8,948 nucleotides of DNA from Candidatus Komeilibacteria bacterium RIFCSPHIGHO2_01_FULL_52_14 (GCA_001818365.1 MHKK01000047.1:11470-20417); one strand, 5' to 3'; shown: positions 1 through 6,755, counted from the stretch's first letter. Numbers and translations: made by a program. The notes: generated by a model not told the origin, from the sequence alone.

Positions 1-181
1 TGTCCGCTGCGCATGCAGACGGGCAGGGATCCGCTCGCGATGGAGCGGACGATTCCCCGCCCGCTACGCCTGAGCGGCGAGCTATGGCGGGCGGGCTACT
101 GGAGGCACCACCCTTCGCTTCCGACTTCGCTGAGGCTTCGTCGGACCTCCGGAAAGCTACGGGTGGCAGGCAAAAATAAAT
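1..181. repeat. Hairpin-dense non-coding region upstream of the DedA gene
   Basis: I see no credible gene here. Several perfect inverted repeats follow one another: TCCGCTC (30-36) with GAGCGGA (43-49); a 9-bp GC-only stem CCCGCCCGC (56-64) with GCGGGCGGG (87-95); CCACCC (108-113) with GGGTGG (161-166), enclosing GCTTCC (117-122) with GGAAAGC (151-157, one bulged A) and CCGAC (121-125) with GTCGG (140-144). The last two inner stems share two bases, so they are alternatives at the edge. Such nested arms suggest a REP-like intergenic repeat or a structured RNA. Similar GC-rich hairpin spacers are familiar from CPR-type contigs, but that comparison is from memory. The element stops about 15 nt before the DedA start codon. 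No convincing promoter is visible between them. Confidence 0.5.
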
Positions 182-823
182 ATGTTCGATCTCACATCAA
201 TCATTCAAACTATCGGCTATGTTGGCGCAACGGCTGTGATTTTTGCAGAGACCGGACTTTTCTTCGGATTCTTTCTCCCCGGTGACAGTCTGCTTTTTAC
301 CGCCGGCTTTCTTGCATCACAGGGCTACTTTAATATTGCGGCACTTATCGCGCTTTTTTTTACCGCGGCCGTTGTCGGCGACAGCGTCGGCTATTGGTTT
401 GGACGCAGGGTCGGCGACTGGATTCTTTCTCCCCGGCGCCCGCGCTTTATTAAGCAGGAATATATCGATAAAACAAAAAAATATTTCGCACAATACGGCG
501 GCAAAACCATCGTTCTGGCGAGGTTCATTCCTATTGTACGCACTTTTGCCCCAATTCTCGCAGGTGTCGGCTCGATGCCCTACAGGGCTTTCCTTTCTTA
601 CAATATTATCGGTGCCGTGATCTGGGCAATCGGTATCCCGCTCTTGGGTTATTATCTCGGCAGAGTGCTTCCGGACCCGGATAAATATCTTTTGCCGATT
701 GTGCTTGTGATCGTACTGACCTCATTCTTGCCCGCGATTATTGAAGTGATCCGGTCGCGTAGCCGGTCCGTCCGCGAGGATCAGAAACAGGCAGCTTCGG
801 ACATAACAAAAGAGGGGAGCTAA
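182..823 (+). CDS. DedA/VTT family inner-membrane protein
   Basis: The 213-residue product is a polytopic membrane protein of the DedA (SNARE-associated, VTT-domain) family. Members are thought to move or flip lipids such as undecaprenyl phosphate and to support envelope homeostasis; the exact substrate here is unknown. Visible family features are the early FAETGLFFGFFLPGDSLL segment (residues 21-38, with E23 and the PGD turn), VVGDSVGYWFGRRVG (64-78, D67), and the arginine-rich signature ARFIPIVRTFAPILAGVGSM (113-132). Hydrophobic spans follow near 140-160 and 170-190, and the C-terminal tail is charged and probably cytoplasmic. Length is typical for the family. ATG at 182 begins just before the first hydrophobic span; no clear Shine-Dalgarno is visible. 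The DUF1461 gene starts 7 nt after its stop, so the two are probably co-transcribed. Confidence 0.9.
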   Translation: MFDLTSIIQTIGYVGATAVIFAETGLFFGFFLPGDSLLFTAGFLASQGYFNIAALIALFFTAAVVGDSVGYWFGRRVGDWILSPRRPRFIKQEYIDKTKKYFAQYGGKTIVLARFIPIVRTFAPILAGVGSMPYRAFLSYNIIGAVIWAIGIPLLGYYLGRVLPDPDKYLLPIVLVIVLTSFLPAIIEVIRSRSRSVREDQKQAASDITKEGS

Positions 824-830
824 GGTTTTT

Positions 831-1448
831 GTGCGCGAAAATCTATTAGGCGTCGTTGCGGGGATTTTCTGCATTGTTGCGCTCGCGACCTCCTCCTTTT
901 TGTTTCTTGCGCGAAGCGGTTGGTATGAGCATCTGATCGTTGCGAGTACGGGCATCGACTTAGATAACGCGTCCGAACACAAACTGACAAGACGTCTGGT
1001 CGCCGATTATCTTTTTACCGACAGGGTTCTTGCTCCTGAATTATTTTCAGAGCGCGAGCGGCTGCATATGACTGACGTCAAACGGATTTTTCGGGAAATT
1101 GAAACCGTCGCATTCGTGGCTTTTGCCGTCTTTTTTCTGTTGACATTTGTTCTTCGAAAATCACCCAGGTTCGTCCGCGCCATATATCGCGCATCCGTTA
1201 CGTCACTCATCGGGATAGGAGTAGGATCGGTCGTGTGTCTGATTTTTTTCGACTCGATCTTTACGGCGATGCATCGATTCCTGTTTGCAAACGATTTCTG
1301 GCTCCTGGATCCAGCGACCGACCGCATCATTCGCGCCTTCCCTGGTGAATATTTCTTAACGTTTACGATCGGCTATGGCGTTATTCTGACAGCACTTGTT
1401 GCTTTGTTGGCTTTTACTGCGAACGTGAAATCGAAAACCACTCTGTGA
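831..1448 (+). CDS. DUF1461 / TIGR01906 family integral membrane protein
   Basis: The 205-residue product matches the general pattern of the uncharacterised DUF1461 (TIGR01906) membrane family, best known from Gram-positive bacteria. It has about four hydrophobic spans: near residues 5-27, 92-108, 122-142 and 175-196. A large first extracytoplasmic loop carries ERERLHMTDVK (74-84; H79, D82). The second recognisable block is FTAMHRFLFANDFWLLDPATD (144-164; H148), followed by a proline before the last span. The conserved His and Asp residues outside the membrane suggest a shared but unknown function. The start is GTG at 831; AAGG at 822-825 and the GGGGAG upstream of it could serve as ribosome binding sites, partly inside the stop region of the DedA gene. 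The pairing with DedA, 7 nt apart, suggests an envelope role, which is inference. Confidence 0.8.
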   Translation: MRENLLGVVAGIFCIVALATSSFLFLARSGWYEHLIVASTGIDLDNASEHKLTRRLVADYLFTDRVLAPELFSERERLHMTDVKRIFREIETVAFVAFAVFFLLTFVLRKSPRFVRAIYRASVTSLIGIGVGSVVCLIFFDSIFTAMHRFLFANDFWLLDPATDRIIRAFPGEYFLTFTIGYGVILTALVALLAFTANVKSKTTL

Positions 1449-1472
1449 ACGCAGGCAAGACCCTGCTATACT
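1444..1472 (+). promoter_or_regulatory. Candidate extended -10 promoter for the P-type ATPase gene
   Basis: TATACT at 1467-1472 is preceded by TG at 1464-1465, giving an extended -10 element. The position 17 nt upstream reads TGTGAA (1444-1449), a poor -35. Transcription would begin near 1480, only about 3 nt before the ATG at 1483, so the mRNA would be nearly leaderless. This resembles the smpB and argS promoters in the same window. Confidence 0.45.
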
Positions 1473-1482
1473 TACTGTCGAT

Positions 1483-4209
1483 ATGCTACTCGATGAAGCT
1501 CATGCGAAAACAATCGAAGCCGTATTGAAAGAGCTGCGCGCAACCGAAAAAGGTCTCACGAATAAAGAAGCAGAAGAGCGCAGAACACGAAGCGGATTGA
1601 ACGAACTGCCCGCGACGAAAAAAATTTATCCTCTCCTCATTTTTATTCGTCAGTTCAGGAGCTGGTTTATCTATATTCTGTTCGCCGCGTCGTTCATCTC
1701 GTTTTTTTCGTCTAAAATCGTTGACGGATCGGTTATACTCGGGATCGTATTCCTGAACGCTTTCATTGGCTTCGTGCAAGAAAATCGTGCGGAACGTACG
1801 GTCCAGGCCTTGTCGACTCTCATCGAACCGAAAGCAACGGCTCTGCGCAACCGTGAAACGGACGTTGTCCCTGCCCGGGATCTCGTTCCCGGCGACATTA
1901 TCCTGCTTCGCTCCGGCGATCGCGTGCCCGCGGACGCAAGGATTATTCACTGCCGCGAGTTTAAGACGCAGGAATCGTCCATGACGGGGGAATCGTTTCC
2001 CGTCGAGAAGCATTCGCGCTCGCTCAGCCTGGGCAGCCCCCTTGCCGACAGGACGAACATGGTATGGATGGGAACACTGGTTGTAAGCGGATCGGCGAAC
2101 GCGCTCGTTGTCGGTACCGGAAGCACTACCATGCTGGGCGGAATTGCGCACACGGTTTCAACGGCGGAACGTGGCATGACGCATTTTCAATCGAAGACCA
2201 ATCAGCTCGCATTGCAGCTCGGCATCGTTTCGTTCGTTGCGGCAAGTGCAACGTTCGTCATCGGGTACGTATTCCGCGGTTTGCCGCTCATGGATGTCTT
2301 TGTTTTTTCGGTTGCAAGTTTGGTATCGACCATCCCGGAAGGCCTGCCTGCGATTCTTGCCATCGTGCTCGCCATCGGTGCATACCGCATGGCGCAACAG
2401 CGTGCCGTCGTCCGGCACATGCCGGTCATTGAGGATCTTGCGGTCACGTCGATCATCATGACGGACAAAACCGGTACGCTCACGCAGAACACCATGACGG
2501 CCAGGACGCTGCTCACCGTCGAACGAATCATCGAGGTAAGCGGCGACGGATGGCAGCCCAAGGGGCTTTTCTACCGTGACGGTGCAGTCATAGACCCGCT
2601 TCATGATCTCGTGCTCAAGAAACTTTTGACGATCGCCGCGCTGTGCAATAACGCGTCGGTGCATCTGGAAGGCGATCGGTACGAAGTTGCCGGTGATCCG
2701 ACCGAGGCGTCATTTGTCGTGCTCGCGCAAAAAGCCGGTTTTGCCAAGGACGTTGTCTCGGCACATCATAATGCCATCGACTATATGCCGTTTGCCCAGG
2801 AGACGCGGACGCAGGGAGTTCTGGTCACGCGCCCCGAGCGGGAGATCTACGTGATCGGCAGCGAAGAAGTCGTGCTTGCCGGTGCCAAGCACTACTTGAG
2901 CTCCGGAGGAAAAAAATTGCTTGAAGCACCCGATCGTGCCCGGTTGCATCAGGAGATCGAACGGCTCACCAAGCAGGCGATGCGCCTCGTCGCATGCGGT
3001 TATAAACGCGTACCTGAAAAAGTAACTCAGATAACTCCCGACCTCCTGCACAATTTTATTTTTGTCGGTTTGATAGCGATTATTGATCCGCTCCGGCCTA
3101 ACGTCGCCGCGGTCGTTGCAGAAGCACAGAAGGCGGGGATTACCGTTATGATGGCGACCGGCGACCATGCCGACACGGCACTCGCCATCGGCAAGAGCGT
3201 CGGATTGCTCCGGGCCTCCGACGGGCGTGAATACGTGCTGACCGAGCAGCAGCTCGCGAGTATGGAGAACGCACAGCTCCGAGAGAAGTTGTTGACTGCA
3301 CGAGTTTTTGCCCGTATGACGCCCGATGCAAAGCTGCAGCTCATCTCGCAACTGCAGGCCATGGGGAACGTCGTCGCCATGATAGGGGACGGCGTGAACG
3401 ATGCGCCGGCTCTTAAAAAAGCGAACGTCGGTATTGCCATGGGGACCATCGGTACCGACGTTGCGCGGGAAGCGGCGGACATCGTCCTGCAGGACGACAA
3501 TTTTCAGTCGCTTCTGAAAGCGATCGAGCAGGGTCGTTTGATCTTCGCGAATATCCGTTTAACGAGCTACTACATGATAACGACGGGCCTTGCTGAGATC
3601 ATGACGATTTTGGCGAGCATGGCTTTTTCCGACGCACTGCCGTTCACCGCATTACAGATTCTATGGATAAATTTCATCACGGACGGCGTCCCCAACGTGG
3701 CGCTTGCGGCCGAACCGGAGCACGACGATCTGATGTCTGAACCGCCGCGTCGCGTGCAAACGTCCATTCTTTCCCGTGACGCGCTTCCTTTTATCGTGAT
3801 CGTCGTTCTTATTATGGCCGTCGCGACGACCGCAACCTTTAAACTCTTCGTCGGATTCGATCCCCGTAAAGCGCAAACCATGGCTTTTACGCTCATGGTA
3901 TTTTTTCAGCTTTTCAACGCTCTGAATATGCGTTCACTGCGTCATTCGATTTTTTCGCTTGGCTGGTTTTCGAACCCTCTTTTGACGGTTTCGATCGTCG
4001 CTTCGTTTTTTTTGCAGATCGGCGTCATTTTCATTCAACCGCTGCGTGATGTATTCGGCCTTTCGGCTTTGTCGATCGCCGAGTTCTCGCTCTTGCTTCT
4101 TGTTTCGATAATCATTATCCTTGCTTTAGAGTTTTATAAACGTATTGTTTCATCGTATGAAAAAAAACGATCAAAAGCAGCCCCATACCCCGCTCGATCT
4201 GGGGCATAA
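1483..4209 (+). CDS. Cation-transporting P-type ATPase, PII class (Ca2+-pump-like)
   Basis: The 908-residue product is a full-length P-type ATPase of the SERCA/PMR1-like class, which exports cations at the expense of ATP. In order: N-terminal cation-ATPase domain; M1-M2 (about 48-100); actuator domain with TGES at 168-171; M3-M4 with PEGLP (285-289); phosphorylation site DKTGTLT (D328); nucleotide domain with GDPTEAS (404-410); TGD (559-561); hinge GDGVNDAP (635-642); then M5-M10. Transport residues by motif alignment to SERCA: E286 (SERCA E309), N730, T733 and D734 (N796, T799, D800) and E705 (E771) are kept, while N768 is G702 and E908 is Q809. This keeps site II and degrades site I, as in single-Ca2+ PMR1-type pumps. 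The KGAPE motif of the nucleotide domain reads IGSEE (458-462). Ca2+ or Mn2+ is the likely ion, but Na+ or other ions cannot be excluded. The last 53 nt overlap the dehydratase gene. Confidence 0.93.
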   Translation: MLLDEAHAKTIEAVLKELRATEKGLTNKEAEERRTRSGLNELPATKKIYPLLIFIRQFRSWFIYILFAASFISFFSSKIVDGSVILGIVFLNAFIGFVQENRAERTVQALSTLIEPKATALRNRETDVVPARDLVPGDIILLRSGDRVPADARIIHCREFKTQESSMTGESFPVEKHSRSLSLGSPLADRTNMVWMGTLVVSGSANALVVGTGSTTMLGGIAHTVSTAERGMTHFQSKTNQLALQLGIVSFVAASATFVIGYVFRGLPLMDVFVFSVASLVSTIPEGLPAILAIVLAIGAYRMAQQRAVVRHMPVIEDLAVTSIIMTDKTGTLTQNTMTARTLLTVERIIEVSGDGWQPKGLFYRDGAVIDPLHDLVLKKLLTIAALCNNASVHLEGDRYEVAGDPTEASFVVLAQKAGFAKDVVSAHHNAIDYMPFAQETRTQGVLVTRPEREIYVIGSEEVVLAGAKHYLSSGGKKLLEAPDRARLHQEIERLTKQAMRLVACGYKRVPEKVTQITPDLLHNFIFVGLIAIIDPLRPNVAAVVAEAQKAGITVMMATGDHADTALAIGKSVGLLRASDGREYVLTEQQLASMENAQLREKLLTARVFARMTPDAKLQLISQLQAMGNVVAMIGDGVNDAPALKKANVGIAMGTIGTDVAREAADIVLQDDNFQSLLKAIEQGRLIFANIRLTSYYMITTGLAEIMTILASMAFSDALPFTALQILWINFITDGVPNVALAAEPEHDDLMSEPPRRVQTSILSRDALPFIVIVVLIMAVATTATFKLFVGFDPRKAQTMAFTLMVFFQLFNALNMRSLRHSIFSLGWFSNPLLTVSIVASFFLQIGVIFIQPLRDVFGLSALSIAEFSLLLLVSIIIILALEFYKRIVSSYEKKRSKAAPYPARSGA

Positions 4210-4528
4210 AAAATGTGTGCCCTGTGAAGGCGGTGTTGAACCGTTCGATCGCAAAAAGGCCGAAAACTATCTTCGCGCGGTTCCCGGCTGGGAGCTTGCT
4301 CCCGACGGATTGAGCATCGGCAAGCGGTACACATTTCCCAATTTTCGCACGGCGCTCGGCTTTGTTGACGCGATCGGTGCGCTTGCGGAAAACGAAGGTC
4401 ATCATCCGGACCTGACTCTCGGATGGGGCCGCGTCGGCATCGAGCTCTCCACACATGCCGTCAAAGGCCTTTCGGAGAACGACTTTATTCTCGCCTACAA
4501 GATAGACGCTTTGCCGCAGCGATCATAA
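4157..4528 (+). CDS. Pterin-4a-carbinolamine dehydratase (PCD/DCoH family)
   Basis: The 123-residue product matches pterin-4a-carbinolamine dehydratase, which dehydrates 4a-hydroxytetrahydropterin. The family signature is complete: E-x3-H-H-P in ENEGHHPDL, then W, a nine-residue gap, H in THAVKGL, and eight residues to the D of ENDF. The N-terminus KCVPCEGGV, with a CxxC, is common in bacterial homologues. ATG 4157 is chosen; an in-frame TTG at 4145 is less likely. Either way the gene overlaps the ATPase end (by 53 nt from 4157) in another frame, without a visible Shine-Dalgarno, so translation may be coupled. No aromatic amino acid hydroxylase is present here. Homologues in organisms lacking such hydroxylases have been linked to molybdopterin metabolism, so the real substrate is uncertain. 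The symbol phhB would presume a function not supported here. Confidence 0.9.
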   Translation: MKKNDQKQPHTPLDLGHKKCVPCEGGVEPFDRKKAENYLRAVPGWELAPDGLSIGKRYTFPNFRTALGFVDAIGALAENEGHHPDLTLGWGRVGIELSTHAVKGLSENDFILAYKIDALPQRS

Positions 4529-4530
4529 CC

Positions 4531-4559
4531 TTTTCAGTTCGTCGGTCACGCGGTACAAT
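4531..4559 (+). promoter_or_regulatory. Candidate promoter for pcm
   Basis: TTTTCA (4531-4536, four of six matches to TTGACA) lies 17 nt before TACAAT (4554-4559, five of six matches to TATAAT). The predicted start of transcription is near 4566, inside or just after the strong Shine-Dalgarno GGAGGAG (4560-4566), so initiation here would give a leader of about 5 nt lacking that site. Read-through from upstream would use it. The promoter call is therefore tentative. Confidence 0.35.
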
Positions 4560-4570
4560 GGAGGAGCACT

Positions 4571-5212
4571 ATGTTTGCATCAGCAGCAGAACATGCAGCC
4601 GTCCGCGAGCGAATGATACGGGAGCAATTGGAGCAACGCGGCATAAAAGACAAACGGGTCCTGGAGGCATTCCGGCAGATACCGCGTGAGGAGTTTGTGT
4701 TGCCGCAGGATGTATCCGGCGCGTACGAGGATTATCCGCTTCCGATCGGCTACGGACAGACGATTTCCCAGCCCTATATCGTCGCCTACATGATTTCGCA
4801 ACTTGGCGTGAAAGCAACCGATCGCGTACTGGAGGTGGGGACCGGTTCGGGCTACGCGGCGGCCGTACTCTCGCTCCTTGCCGCAAAGGTCTATTCGATC
4901 GAGATTGTTCCGGAGCTCTATGAGCGTTCCGCAAAAACGCTTGCCCGCCTGCATTACAAAAATGTCGTATGCCGATTACGCGACGGTAAGGGCGGACTTC
5001 CCGAGGAGGCACCATTCGATAAGATCATGCTGTCCGCTTCACCCGAGAATGTTCCCGATACCCTCTTACGGCAGCTGACGATCGGCGGGCGGCTGATTGC
5101 ACCGGTCGGAACCATAAAACTTTTCCAACAGCTCATGATGTATGAGCGCGTTGCGGATACCCGGTATAAGGAAACAGAGCTTCTCGGCGTGAGTTTTGTC
5201 GAGCTCGTATAA
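4571..5212 (+). CDS. pcm: Protein-L-isoaspartate O-methyltransferase
   Basis: The 213-residue enzyme uses S-adenosylmethionine to methylate isoaspartyl residues in aged proteins, starting their repair to aspartate. Family signatures in order: REEFVLP (39-45) and YGQTISQPYIVAYM (61-74), the PCMT-specific substrate-side motif; SAM motif I VLEVGTGSGY (86-95); an acidic strand end EIVPE (111-115); RDGKGGLPEEAPFDKIMLSAS (137-157); and QLTIGGRLIAPVG (168-180). Length and order are normal for the family. ATG 4571 has the best ribosome binding site in the window, GGAGGAG at 4560-4566, spaced 4 nt from the ATG. The VanZ-like gene starts 3 nt after its stop, so the two form a translational unit. The enzyme is cytoplasmic. 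Pcm is not universal in very reduced genomes, so its retention hints at a need to cope with protein ageing. Confidence 0.95.
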   Translation: MFASAAEHAAVRERMIREQLEQRGIKDKRVLEAFRQIPREEFVLPQDVSGAYEDYPLPIGYGQTISQPYIVAYMISQLGVKATDRVLEVGTGSGYAAAVLSLLAAKVYSIEIVPELYERSAKTLARLHYKNVVCRLRDGKGGLPEEAPFDKIMLSASPENVPDTLLRQLTIGGRLIAPVGTIKLFQQLMMYERVADTRYKETELLGVSFVELV

Positions 5213-5215
5213 CCC

Positions 5216-5575
5216 ATGAATAAGCGAACGTGGTGGTTGTGTACGGTCGCCTGGATGGCGCTTATTTTTTTTCTCTCGTCGTTTCACGATCTGCGGAGTC
5301 CCCTGCCGACTCTTTGGGACACGCTCCTGAGAAAATCGGTTCATGCGGGCGAATACGCCGTGCTGTATTTTTTTCTCTGGCAGGCGCTCGAGAAGCAAAA
5401 AAATCGGGTACTGACGGCGATGCTGATAACTCTCGCATACGCCATGTCGGATGAGCTGCATCAGGGATTCGTTTCAGGGCGGCATCCGGCCGTTCTCGAT
5501 GTCTGTATCGATTTTACGGGGGCGCTGCTTGCGGCAGCATTACTAAAGCCCCGCAGTGAGCGGGGCTTATCGTGA
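5216..5575 (+). CDS. VanZ-like family membrane protein
   Basis: This 119-residue small membrane protein shows the VanZ-like pattern: an N-terminal hydrophobic span with WMALIFFLSS (13-22), a conserved RKSVHAGEYAVLYFFLW helix (39-55), a third span containing LAYAMSDELHQGFVSGRHP (73-91, with the DELHQ and GR residues), and LDVCIDFTGALLAAALL (94-110). VanZ itself gives low-level teicoplanin resistance, but most homologues have no known role, and resistance should not be assumed. Start ATG 5216 lies 3 nt after the pcm stop and has no Shine-Dalgarno of its own. The final codons, from K111 on, form the left and right arms of a terminator-like hairpin. It converges on rplT, whose end is only 13 nt beyond its stop. 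Confidence 0.88.
   Translation: MNKRTWWLCTVAWMALIFFLSSFHDLRSPLPTLWDTLLRKSVHAGEYAVLYFFLWQALEKQKNRVLTAMLITLAYAMSDELHQGFVSGRHPAVLDVCIDFTGALLAAALLKPRSERGLS
5546..5568. terminator. Stem-loop terminator between convergent VanZ-like gene and rplT
   Basis: AAGCCCCGC (5546-5554) pairs perfectly with GCGGGGCTT (5560-5568) around the loop AGTGA. On the plus strand it is followed by ATCGTGAATTTTG, a weak T-tract; on the minus strand by TAG after the stem's own TTs, with A-rich sequence ahead. It sits inside the last codons of the VanZ-like gene and 20 nt past the rplT stop, so it can serve both operons. Confidence 0.75.
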
Positions 5576-5588
5576 ATTTTGTCTGTTC

Positions 5589-5936
5589 TTACGAGCGGAC
5601 GGCGTTAACCAGAGCGCTGAATGTCGACGGCTCGTGTTCCGCAAGCTCGGCGAGAATCTTCCGATCAAGCGTGATGTTCGCTTTCTTGAGCATTCCGATA
5701 AATCGCGAGTAGCTCATATTCTGCTCGCGCAGGGCAGCATTAATTTTCAAGTTCCAGAGCGCTCGGAAATTTCCTTTCTTTGCCCGTCGATCCCTGCGGG
5801 CATACACGCCGGCTTTGACGACGGCGACCTTCGCGAGCTTGATCTTGCTTTTTCTTCCCCAGCGGTATCCTTTGGCCAGTTTCAGGAGATTCCGGCGCCG
5901 CTTGGCATGCATCATTCCTCGTTTGACTCGTGGCAT
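5589..5936 (-). CDS. rplT: 50S ribosomal protein L20
   Basis: The 115-residue basic protein is ribosomal protein L20, which binds 23S rRNA early in large-subunit assembly. The start MPRVKRG, the long basic helix with RRRNLLKLAKGYRWGRKSKIK (13-33), and RRDRRAKKGNFRALW (47-61) with NAALREQNMSYSRFI (66-80) are typical. Length is normal. It is the last gene of infC-rpmI-rplT, 25 nt after rpmI, with no visible Shine-Dalgarno. In other bacteria L20 represses this operon by binding leader RNA; no matching L20 site was recognised here. Confidence 0.97.
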   Translation of the reverse strand: MPRVKRGMMHAKRRRNLLKLAKGYRWGRKSKIKLAKVAVVKAGVYARRDRRAKKGNFRALWNLKINAALREQNMSYSRFIGMLKKANITLDRKILAELAEHEPSTFSALVNAVRS

Positions 5937-5961
5937 ACGATTTGCTTTTTCAAATACTCAA

Positions 5962-6156
5962 TTAGAGATACGGGATTGTGCGCTTGATATGGTTCGCATT
6001 CGACTTCGACAGAATTTTGTCTCGGCGCTTATTGATCGTCACCTTCCCCGATTCGCGCGCGTTAAAATGATCCTGTCCGCCTGCCCGGATGCGGATTTTT
6101 TTTGTTCCCGTTATTTTGATCCGTTTGCGGACGGATTTTCGTGTTTTCAATTTCAT
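5962..6156 (-). CDS. rpmI: 50S ribosomal protein L35
   Basis: The 64-residue basic product is ribosomal protein L35. It starts MKLKTRKSVRKRIKITGT and continues with the expected KKIRIRAGGQDHFNARES and KRRDKILSKSNANHIKR pattern. Length is normal. It lies 17 nt after the infC stop and 25 nt before rplT, in the usual order of this operon. The short gap before it (TAACGATAAAACAACGAATC) has no recognisable Shine-Dalgarno, so initiation may depend on coupling to infC translation or on an unstructured A-rich leader. Confidence 0.96.
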   Translation of the reverse strand: MKLKTRKSVRKRIKITGTKKIRIRAGGQDHFNARESGKVTINKRRDKILSKSNANHIKRTIPYL

Positions 6157-6173
6157 GATTCGTTGTTTTATCG

Positions 6174-6755
6174 TTACTTCTTCACTATTTGTGCGCTCAA
6201 GGTGTTACCCATCCGGTTCACGTCTTGTTCCGTCACGGTCGGTACGGCAATATCGGTGATAAAACGGTGGATGTTTTCCTTCGCCTGCTGTACGAACGCC
6301 TGTTCGCGACCGCGAAGGCGCATCTCTATTTTAACTTTGTGTCCTTTCGTTAAAAATTTGAGCGCTTGAGCAATGCGCACCTGGCGATCATGCTCGGCTA
6401 TCTTGAATGAGAGCCGGATGATCTTCGTTTCAAGCGTCTTTTGCCTTTTTATTTTTTGCGACTGCAGGTACTGCCATTTCCCCAGATTCATGATTCGGCA
6501 AACCGGCGGTTGAGCGAGCGGAGAAACCTCTATGAGGTCGAGTTCGCGCTCGTGTGCAAGCGAAAGAGCCTGTGCGGTTCGCATTCGGCCGAGGTTCGAT
6601 CCATCTTCATCGATGACCATGATCTCGGGCGAGTTGATCCACTGGTTGACGCGGTATCGCTTTTGCGCGGTCTGCTGCGTCGCGTGAAAACGTCTGTGTA
6701 TTGTCTTATGATTTAATAATAATTCCCGGACCCTCATGCATATGAGGGTATTCAT
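6174..6755 (-). CDS. infC: Translation initiation factor IF-3
   Basis: The 193-residue product is IF3, which binds the 30S subunit and checks start-codon and initiator-tRNA selection. The N-domain begins at YRVNQWINSPEIMVIDEDG and includes LGRMRTAQALSLAHERELDL and IEVSPLAQPPVCRIMNLGKW; a lysine-rich linker follows; the C-domain has KIIRLSFKIAEHDRQVRIAQ, FLTKGHKVKIEMRLRGREQ and a short tail. ATG 6755 is chosen because AAGGAAG (6764-6770 on the minus strand) lies 8 nt upstream. That gives an N-terminal extension of roughly 35 residues before YRVN, longer than in many homologues, so a downstream non-AUG start (as in E. coli infC) remains possible. A hairpin covers codons 3 to 9. The open frame continues upstream to 6905, but that part is not IF3-like. 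Confidence 0.94.
   Translation of the reverse strand: MNTLICMRVRELLLNHKTIHRRFHATQQTAQKRYRVNQWINSPEIMVIDEDGSNLGRMRTAQALSLAHERELDLIEVSPLAQPPVCRIMNLGKWQYLQSQKIKRQKTLETKIIRLSFKIAEHDRQVRIAQALKFLTKGHKVKIEMRLRGREQAFVQQAKENIHRFITDIAVPTVTEQDVNRMGNTLSAQIVKK
6730..6749 (-). promoter_or_regulatory. Hairpin over the first codons of infC
   Basis: On the minus strand ACCCTCAT, loop ATGC and ATGAGGGT form a perfect 8-bp stem with a 4-nt loop. It begins 4 nt after the proposed infC start codon and its loop and right arm contain an ATG. It is followed by an A/T-rich run without a T-tract, so it is not a typical terminator. It could modulate initiation or sit in the true leader if infC starts further downstream. 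Confidence 0.45.

Noticed and set aside
1..60. Possible tRNA, because GTCCGCT (2-8) pairs with AGCGGAC (44-50)
   Set aside because: The spacing is far too short for a tRNA, and there is no T-arm, anticodon arm or CCA. It is an alternative arm of the local hairpins.
13..285. Open reading frame through the left hairpin region into the DedA gene
   Set aside because: Its protein has no recognisable domain, is arginine-rich as expected from GC-rich repeats, and its second half is an out-of-frame reading of the DedA gene.
1486..3896. Several antisense open frames inside the ATPase gene
   Set aside because: They mirror the codon pattern of a full-length conserved gene on the other strand and show no domain of their own.
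4145..4156. TTG start for the dehydratase
   Set aside because: ATG 4157 is in the same frame just downstream, the four extra residues are not conserved, and TTG would enlarge the overlap with the ATPase.
5556..6369. Plus-strand open frames across rplT, rpmI and the end of infC
   Set aside because: The minus strand encodes L20, L35 and IF3 with clear signatures; the plus-strand products are cysteine- and phenylalanine-rich readings of them.
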